14,726 nucleotides of DNA, taken from the NCBI GenBank assembly GCA_002005505.1, contig KV908739.1:61798-76523 (forward strand). Direction: 5' to 3'. The position numbers were made by a program, and so were the translations under genes. This stretch comes from Botryococcus braunii. Lineage: Eukaryota; Chlorophyta; Trebouxiophyceae. Below the pieces are notes generated by a model that had not been told where the DNA came from, searched no databases, and was given only the letters and a program-made list of their open reading frames with translations. Shown here piece by piece: positions 9,701 through 14,726 of this stretch; the stretch's first letter is position 1, and every line of letters starts with the position of its first letter.

Positions 9701-9706
9701 CCACGC
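9691..9706 (+). promoter_or_regulatory. Primer-binding site, half-tRNA iMet type
   Basis: GGTTATGGGCCCACGC follows the LTR directly. It is the reverse complement of the anticodon-stem region of plant and animal initiator tRNA-Met (GGGCCCATAACC). Drosophila copia is known to prime from an internal fragment of this tRNA rather than from its 3' end, and its site starts with the same GGTTATGGGCCC. The resemblance to tRNA continues to about 9722 (reverse complement TGGCTCAGCTGG, which fits a polymerase III A box). That leaves a tRNA-derived SINE head on the minus strand as an alternative reading. Confidence 0.72.
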
Positions 9707-10108
9707 CCTTCCAGCTGAGCCAAGGGCAGACAGGAGTGCATGGCATCATCGGATGCATCTGTACTGGGTTTTCCACGGACTCGCCTGACGGCAAGAAGAA
9801 GTAAAAAAGGAACAACTGGATATTCACTCAGAAGGCCTACCGACAGAGTCTTCAATATCTTGGGAAGGTTTTTTTTTTTTTCGTGAAGTGACCTGAGATT
9901 ATCACCCGTCGTCGTTGTCGTGAGACCGTCAGTAGGTCCGGGTGGTCAGGCAATTGAATTGCTGAAGCATATTTTGCATATCTTGCATATTAAGGGTACA
10001 TGCTAGACCTCGAAAGGGTGGAATACTTGAAAGTGCTGTGGTGTACGTCGGAAGGGTATACTTAAACCAGCTGTGTCAGGCTGAACGCTGTGATAGCAAG
10101 TGAAGTGT
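9707..10108 (+). other. Untranslated leader of element 2
   Basis: About 400 bases between the primer-binding site and the gag start, with a T13 run at 9869-9881 and no supported ORF. In copia-type elements this leader carries packaging and dimerisation signals, but none can be identified here by eye. Confidence 0.5.
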
Positions 10109-11461
10109 ATGACCAGACCTCAAACTCGTTCCCAAAGGAAGGTTTCTGAAAGTAATCCCAGCAGTACAGAGACTATGGCAACACCAGCAGGAGGCAGCAC
10201 GGCCTCCTCAGGAGCCGGACAGTCAGGACAGACCACTGGAGGCACTGCAGCCAGCTCGTATGCATACACGATGAACTCCTCCAATCCCAAGATGTCTACG
10301 CAGCTGAAGGCTGATCGCACTAATTTCAGGGCCTAGCGTGAAGAGCTGGAGTCCTGCGCAATGCAAAAAGGAGCAATGGGAGCGTTGGAGACAGCTATGC
10401 CTAAGACCGCAGAGAACGCAGCAGTAAAACATTTCATTTTGCAGTCTGTCCCGTCCATGTGGCACGACGAAGTCAAACAGCGGGGGAGCGCTTTTGACTT
10501 CATTCAGTGGATGGCAGACCGCTGCACTGGAGGGAAGGACAGGGAAATCAACGAGAAGTGGATCAAGGGGCTCAAACAAGGCATGGTAAAGGGAGAGACA
10601 GTGCAAGAATGGTGCCACCGAGTCATCAGTATTGCCGCCTCCCTGGAGGCCAATAACCATCAGCTGAGCGACCGCCAGATCTGCAGGTATATGTATAAGG
10701 GACTACCTGCAGAATTGCAGAACGACGCTTGGGCAATTACCTCCGCCAAGTCAGACCCCTACAACATGCTGGAGACGATCCTCACTGCCATTGAGAACTT
10801 GGAGTACTAGGATATCCCGTTGGCAGAGTCAGTGCAAGTCACAGCATCAGCTGCAGCAGTTGTGGCAGCAGCAGCAGCAGCCGTGCCAGCTCAGGGTGGA
10901 ATCCCTGGGCCTCCCCAAGGCGCTGGAGCTGCACCGGGCGCTGGAGCAGCACCAGGAGTGGGAGCTGGAGCACCTGCTGATGGTCAGGCCCCCTATGGCC
11001 CTTCAGCTCACAAAGCTGGAGGCAGGGGGCGAGGGTCTGGACGTGGCAGGAGGCCAAAGGAGGAACTGGCGTGTCGCTTCTGCAACGGGACGGGACATTT
11101 CTGGAGGGAGTGCCTGGAACTGAAGAGGCTGCAAGCTCTACGTGGCACACTGCAAGCTGCAAGTGCGGGCCCAGCTGCGTGGTGGGGCACTGGAGCTCCT
11201 CAGCAACAAGCCAGCTGGTGGGATGCTGGCCAGTCCAGAGGAGGCCCTCCCGTGTCAACCTCACATGCTCCTGGATCTGTGTCCACTATCTTCCCCTTCT
11301 TCCCAGGCTGGCATCTCCCACCACCACCTCCTCCAGGTGCTGGTGAGCCTATGTTCGTTTCGTTGAATGTGCTTACCCCTACATCTCATGGGGCTTGCAG
11401 CACCTCGTGGCTGATAGATAGTGGTGCATCGGTGCACCTTGTAAATGTCTTTACTGTTTAA
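10109..11461 (+). pseudogene. Copia gag, nucleocapsid and start of protease
   Basis: Structural protein of the retrotransposon particle. The ATG at 10109 (MTRPQTRSQRK) is the best start. One frame carries a Ser/Thr/Gly-rich head, TNFRA, a TAG at 10334-10336, then the Gag core (MWHDEVKQRGS, FDFIQWMADRCTG, WIKGLKQGMVKGETVQEWCHRV, YMYKGLPAEL) to a second TAG at 10808-10810. The frame continues through an Ala/Gly/Pro-rich stretch to a canonical CCHC zinc knuckle at 11072-11113 (CRFCNGTGHFWREC). The protease active site LIDSGAS (DSGAS at 11417-11431) comes last before a TAA at 11459-11461. The first TAG sits where copia Gag usually has Trp. A 10-bp repeat (TGTCTTTACT, period 19) at 11446-11474 accompanies the loss of frame after the protease motif. 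Confidence 0.88.
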
Positions 11462-11463
11462 AT

Positions 11464-11811
11464 CTGTCTTTACTACACAACCCAGTCATGCATGCTCAAC
11501 CCCTCCCTCTTCATTTGGCCACTTCTGATGCCAAAGGAGGGATAGTTGCAACTGGGTCTGTGTGTCTGGTCAATGCCAGACAAGAGGTGTTTTGGCTGCA
11601 TAATGTGCAGTGTGTGCCCACTGCACACACTAATCTGATTTCTGTCACAGGAGCCATTCAGGATGGAGCATCATTCCTGACTGACAGTGCAGGTGGGTAC
11701 ACGACCATGAAAGGCCCAGCAGGCTGGTCTGGTAAGATAGCCAGAGAGCGAGGGCTGTTTTTTTTAGAATGGGTGTGTCCCGTCAAGAGCCAGCATGATG
11801 CGCAGCCATAG
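11464..11811 (+). pseudogene. Copia protease remainder and pre-integrase part
   Basis: This continues the polyprotein in a new frame after the break at 11446-11474. It reads LPLHLATSDAKGGIVATGSVCL, then the typical NVQCVPTAHTNLISVTGAIQDGASFLTDS of the copia protease-to-integrase segment. A TAG at 11809-11811 interrupts it, and the same frame then continues straight into the integrase zinc domain. The TAG could be a mutated CAG or TGG. No catalytic residue lies in this piece. Confidence 0.82.
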
Positions 11812-13227
11812 TCCAGTCCTCATGTTGCCTCGTATCATGCAAGGAAAGGGCACGTGTGTACAGATCGACTACTGTGGCATGCAAGGTTGGGGCATCCTGG
11901 GGTTAAGAGTATGACAAGGTTGGACAACGAAGACCTGGTCACTGGGATCAATCTGTCCCTTGCTCCATGCTCAGAGTGTTCTCCCCAGTGTGAGTCATGT
12001 ATACAAGGGAAACATTCACGCCCCCCCTTTCCAGCTTCCTCTAGGCCTGCAGAGAGTGTGTTGGATAGAGTGCATGTGGACACTGTGGGTCCCATTTCAC
12101 CAGCTGCAATCACGGGAGAGCGTTTTTGGGTTACTGTGGTGGATGAAAAATCCCACCTGATAGCCTCATTGGCAGTGAAGTCGAAAGAAGCCATTCCCAA
12201 GGCCCTCATTGAGCTCTTGAAGTACTGGCAGACATTTCATGAGAAAGTGGTGAAGTGTGTGAGATCTGATAGCGGGACAGAATTTCTGAATCAGCAGTTC
12301 AAAGAATTTTGTGCTCAGCAGGGCACTAAAATGGAGACCTCAGCCCCATCCACGCCTCAGCAAAATGGACTTGCTGAGCGCATGAATCGGACTCTGAAGG
12401 AGCGCACAAGGACCCTGTTGGTGCACGCTGCAGCAGACCCTTCCTTGTGGAAGGAGGCACTGGAGTCTGCCACCCTGCTGTACAACGTGGGCCCCACCAC
12501 AGGCAGGCCTCTGACCCCTACTGAGATGTTCTATGGGGTAAAGCCTGATGTTGCTTCCTTGCGCACATGGGGCTGTGTGGCACATGTTCACATTCCCCCA
12601 GGTCAGCGGTCTGTATTTGGACCAAAGACCATTCCAGGCATGTTCACTGGGTATTGCCCACAGTCCAAGGCCTATAGAGTGTACGTAGGCAATGGTGTAT
12701 GGAAAGAGAGCAGGGATGTTACATTCCTTGAGCATTTGAGAGGAGGGGAGAGAGTGGGTATGTCTAAGGTGCAACCTGGATCCTCTCAATGGCTCTCACG
12801 AGCGTCCTCGCAGGGCAGGGGAGGCAATTCCAATGTCCCCAGCTCACCAACAGCCATTCCCGTGAATTTTTGGGAAGCAGAGGATGACCCAATGGTGGAG
12901 TGCAAGCCCACTGGATCTCCTGCTACCACTGCCAGCTCTCCAGAGGATCACAGCAGGCTGAGGAGCTCTGTCGGACCTGTGGCTGGAGCCCCCAGCAGCC
13001 AGGATGGTTCCCCTGCCACTTCAGAGACCTCACAGCAGTCATGGTCAGTGCTGGGCCATCTTCAAAATTTAGCTCGGGGGGGTGCTGAAGCGCACTCGCA
13101 GCTGGACAAACTGCAGAAGATGCAGGAGGGGTCAGGTTCCAGGGGAAGTCTCAACATAGACTTCCCCAGGAACCACCCTCACAAGGATCAGCGTTATGAA
13201 CAGCGCCAGGCTAGGAGGACTCAGTAG
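11812..13227 (+). CDS. Copia integrase, open segment of broken pol
   Basis: Open for about 470 codons after the TAG at 11809. The zinc domain has His-x4-His in WHARLGHPG (first His at 11878) and Cys-x2-Cys in CESC. The catalytic core has all three acidic residues: Asp at 12079 (HVDTVGPI), Asp at 12268 (RSDSGTEF) and Glu at 12376 (GLAERMNRTL), with exactly 35 residues between the last two, giving D,D-35-E. GTKMETSAPSTPQQNG and LRTWGCVAHVHIPPGQR are usual for copia. This is the best-preserved domain in the window and could encode an active core, but it has no natural start of its own. The last 150 codons are a Ser/Pro-rich tail. The TAG at 13225 probably follows a frameshift, because the neighbouring frame (open 13196-13780) carries on the linker. 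Confidence 0.9.
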   Translation, partial: SSPHVASYHARKGHVCTDRLLWHARLGHPGVKSMTRLDNEDLVTGINLSLAPCSECSPQCESCIQGKHSRPPFPASSRPAESVLDRVHVDTVGPISPAAITGERFWVTVVDEKSHLIASLAVKSKEAIPKALIELLKYWQTFHEKVVKCVRSDSGTEFLNQQFKEFCAQQGTKMETSAPSTPQQNGLAERMNRTLKERTRTLLVHAAADPSLWKEALESATLLYNVGPTTGRPLTPTEMFYGVKPDVASLRTWGCVAHVHIPPGQRSVFGPKTIPGMFTGYCPQSKAYRVYVGNGVWKESRDVTFLEHLRGGERVGMSKVQPGSSQWLSRASSQGRGGNSNVPSSPTAIPVNFWEAEDDPMVECKPTGSPATTASSPEDHSRLRSSVGPVAGAPSSQDGSPATSETSQQSWSVLGHLQNLARGGAEAHSQLDKLQKMQEGSGSRGSLNIDFPRNHPHKDQRYEQRQARRTQ

Positions 13228-13780
13228 GGTCCCCATGCATGACCCTGGCGCACGCCAGGTACTTGTGAGTGAGCCACCCTTGGTAGGTCTCCCTGATTTG
13301 CAGAGGCAGGTTGAGACAGGGGAGGCTATGCTTGGAGAAGATGTTAGCGAGAAGAGTAGTGGGCTAGAAGTGCCAGCAGCAGGGGAAGCACGTAGTCAAG
13401 TTGAGCTGGGAACCAGTCATGCTTATGGGGTGCAGCCTGACACAGTAGGCGCAGCTCAGGAAAGTCAGAGTAGTGTACCTAGGTGTGAGTCCAGGAGAGA
13501 GAGAGAGCTGCTGCTTCCACCTGCATTGAGAAAGGTGAGAGATTGTAATGGTGGAGCGCATGAGTCTGACAGTTCAAGAGAGAGAGTTGGGGAGGGCTCT
13601 GGCAGTTCTGGCTGTACTGCAAGATCTCAACATAAGGTACAAACTGTACCTTATTCTGGGAACCAGGATCAGAGGGATATAAAAGATAACAGTCCAGGAG
13701 TGCTGACAGTACTGCAGAGTCTCAGCATAAGGTACAAATGTACCTTATGTCAAGCTGGGAAAGGTTCACGTGCCATCTAA
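13196..13780 (+). pseudogene. Integrase-to-RT linker of element 2
   Basis: Acidic, Ser/Glu/Gly-rich low-complexity stretch with no domain, as usual between copia integrase and RT. Near its end are two imperfect tandem blocks of about 65-95 bp, each ending in a CATAAGGTACA palindrome (13631-13654 and 13726-13749). The RT start VPSNLREAQCSPQW follows in another frame, so at least one frameshift lies here. The matching linker of element 1 (4683-5122) carries the same motif. Confidence 0.7.
13631..13749. repeat. Two CATAAGGTACA palindromes in the linker
   Basis: ATAAGGTACA-AAC-TGTACCTTAT at 13632-13654 has 10-bp arms. CATAAGGTACA-AA-TGTACCTTATG at 13726-13749 has 11-bp arms. Both arms are perfect in each. 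They end two imperfect tandem blocks that share CTGCA(A/G)AGTCTCA-like sequence just before the palindrome. Confidence 0.92.
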
Positions 13781-14726
13781 CCTGAGGGAAGCCCAATGCT
13801 CCCCTCAGTGGGATTTTTGGCAACAAGCAATGAGGGAAGAGATGGATTCCCTTGATACCCATGAGGTTCTAGAGTATGTGGACAGACCACATGGACAAAA
13901 AGTTATTCCTGTCCATTGGATATTCTCCACTAAATTGATGCACATGGAATGTTACTCGCTTTAAAGCGAGGTTAGTTGCCCAGGGTGTAGACAGATCCTG
14001 GATAGATGTTGGGGAGGTATTGCACCACAGCAGCTATGGGGCAAGGAGGGCTGTGGCAGTGGCTGCCACACAGATCTTGAGATCCACCAAGTGGATATCA
14101 GACGGCTTTTCTCAATGGAGAGTTGGAGGAAGAGGTCTATGTGACCAACCACCAGGATTGGAATGGCAACACGAGGTTGTGTGCAAGCTCAGGAAGGCAC
14201 TATCGGTCTAAACAGCCCCACGGGCTTGGCACAAGACCTTGACCGACAAGTTGAGCGTGATGGGGTATAGTGTGTGCAAGAGTGATGCGGGTGTATACAT
14301 CGGAGGCCCTGATGGCAACCTGTCTTTATTCTTGTTTATGTTGATGATCTTCTCATAGTTGCCAGATTGGTTGCAGAGATTGAGTGGGGAAAGAGTGTGA
14401 AGAAGGACTTCACCATCCATGATTTGGGAGAGGTGAATGATTTCCTGGGGTGTCAGGTCCTACGCAATAGAGTTCAGAGCACTTTTCCATGAGTTGCACT
14501 CCAAATTGATGCTCTTGTGAAAAGTTTGGTTCTGATGATGGGTGTGGTGATACCATGCAGGACTCGGGCTAGCAGCAGACCCGTCTCAGATGGTTTTCAC
14601 ATGGCAGTCCCATGCACTGGTCTCGTATTGAGTTGTGGATCTTCTATATGCATACGGCGACATTTCTCAGGCTGTTGGAGTGTTGTCAAGGTATGAATGA
14701 CACCCACTACGCTCCACTGGAATGAG
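13765..14726 (+). pseudogene. Copia RT of element 2, frameshifted, cut by window end
   Basis: RVT_2-type RT in pieces. VPSNLREAQCSPQWDFWQQAMREEMDSLDTHEVLEYVDRPHGQKVIPVHWIFSTKL is in one frame to a stop at about 13964. FKARLVAQG, SYGARRAVAVAA, HQVDI, FLNGELEEEVYV, VVCKLRKAL, PRAWHKTL and VCKSDAGVYI follow in shifting frames. YVDD is intact at 14337-14348, with FTIHDLGE and DFLGCQVLRN after it in the same frame. QAVGVLSRYE is near 14670. At least four frameshifts are needed. Unlike element 1, the active-site YVDD is retained. RNase H and the 3' LTR are beyond the window. Confidence 0.87.

Larger units (their letters stand above)
9332..14726 (+). mobile_element. Copia element 2, LTR retrotransposon, right end outside window
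   Basis: In order: probable 5' LTR, primer-binding site, leader, gag with CCHC knuckle, aspartic protease, GAG-pre-integrase and integrase, a linker, then RT. Integrase before RT is the Ty1/copia order, and the whole runs on the plus strand. Three clean in-frame TAG codons plus several frameshifts break the polyprotein. The 3' end of RT, RNase H and the 3' LTR lie beyond the window. The left limit is uncertain: TGCGG at 9332 fits the length and TGCG start of the element 1 LTR, and TGTTGAG at 8990 is an alternative. Confidence 0.88.

Noticed and set aside
9446..9718. Plus-strand ORF of 90 codons near the 136-bp repeat
   Set aside because: It lies across the probable LTR end and PBS, which explain the sequence better, and it has no protein motif.
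9629..9722. Minus-strand tRNA-Met gene or tRNA-derived SINE (A box at 9711-9722, near-B box GTTCATGCC at 9629-9637)
   Set aside because: Acceptor and T stems do not pair, and the A-to-B spacing is about twice normal. Position directly between an LTR end and a gag leader favours a copia PBS, although the extended D-arm similarity is kept as an open alternative.
10839..11366. Overlapping ORFs on other frames inside gag and protease
   Set aside because: They are shadows of the gag frame, which carries the CCHC and DSGAS motifs.
13196..13780. Independent host gene in the linker
   Set aside because: It lies between integrase and RT of the same element, is low complexity, and matches the position and motif of the element 1 linker.

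Overview
This is a eukaryotic, repeat-dominated stretch with no recognisable host gene. The evidence is long CA/GA dinucleotide microsatellites, two decayed Ty1/copia-type LTR retrotransposons in the same orientation, the 3' tail of a non-LTR retrotransposon, and no prokaryotic gene structure. The host cannot be named from the window. The candidate primer-binding site matches the anticodon half of initiator tRNA-Met, and the copia polyprotein style would fit a plant or alga, but that is only a guess.

Layout. Positions 1-1680 hold a (CA)n-(CT)n tract followed by G-run and purine-rich low-complexity DNA with a 9-bp tandem repeat. Positions 1681-2005 are a second compound (CA)n-(GA)n tract. Positions 2006-4074 are unexplained; the only long ORF there is an unrecognised minus-strand one of 197 codons. 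Positions 4075-4216 and 4487-4613 are two more microsatellites. Copia element 1 begins directly downstream. It lacks gag, protease and integrase, but keeps a linker, reverse transcriptase (RT), RNase H, a polypurine tract and a probable 3' LTR (about 4683-7375). Its RT is broken by a frameshifted segment, by a 224-bp LTR-like insertion (TG...CA, duplicated TCTAT), by YVDA in place of YVDD, and by a TGA in RNase H.

Positions 7376-9330 hold palindromes, a perfect 30-nt hairpin, a minus-strand non-LTR retrotransposon tail near 8334-8690, an A17 run and one copy of a 136-bp repeat. Copia element 2 runs from a probable 5' LTR (ending at 9690) through a half-tRNA-iMet-type primer-binding site, leader, gag with a CCHC knuckle, protease, an open integrase segment, a linker with two palindromes, and a heavily frameshifted RT. 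It leaves the window at 14726.

How the parts relate. In a working copia element, gag would form the particle, protease would cut the polyprotein, RT/RNase H would make cDNA primed from the tRNA, and integrase would insert it. Neither copy here can do this alone. The two copies look like one family: their RT amino-terminal segments match closely, their LTR 3' ends share GCCCATAACCT, and both linkers carry CATAAGGTACA. The most interesting signals are the LTR/primer-binding-site inverted repeat, the recurrent CATAAGGTACA palindrome, the LTR-like insertion inside RT, and the fact that all three clean in-frame stops in element 2 are TAG. I found no convincing new biological system.
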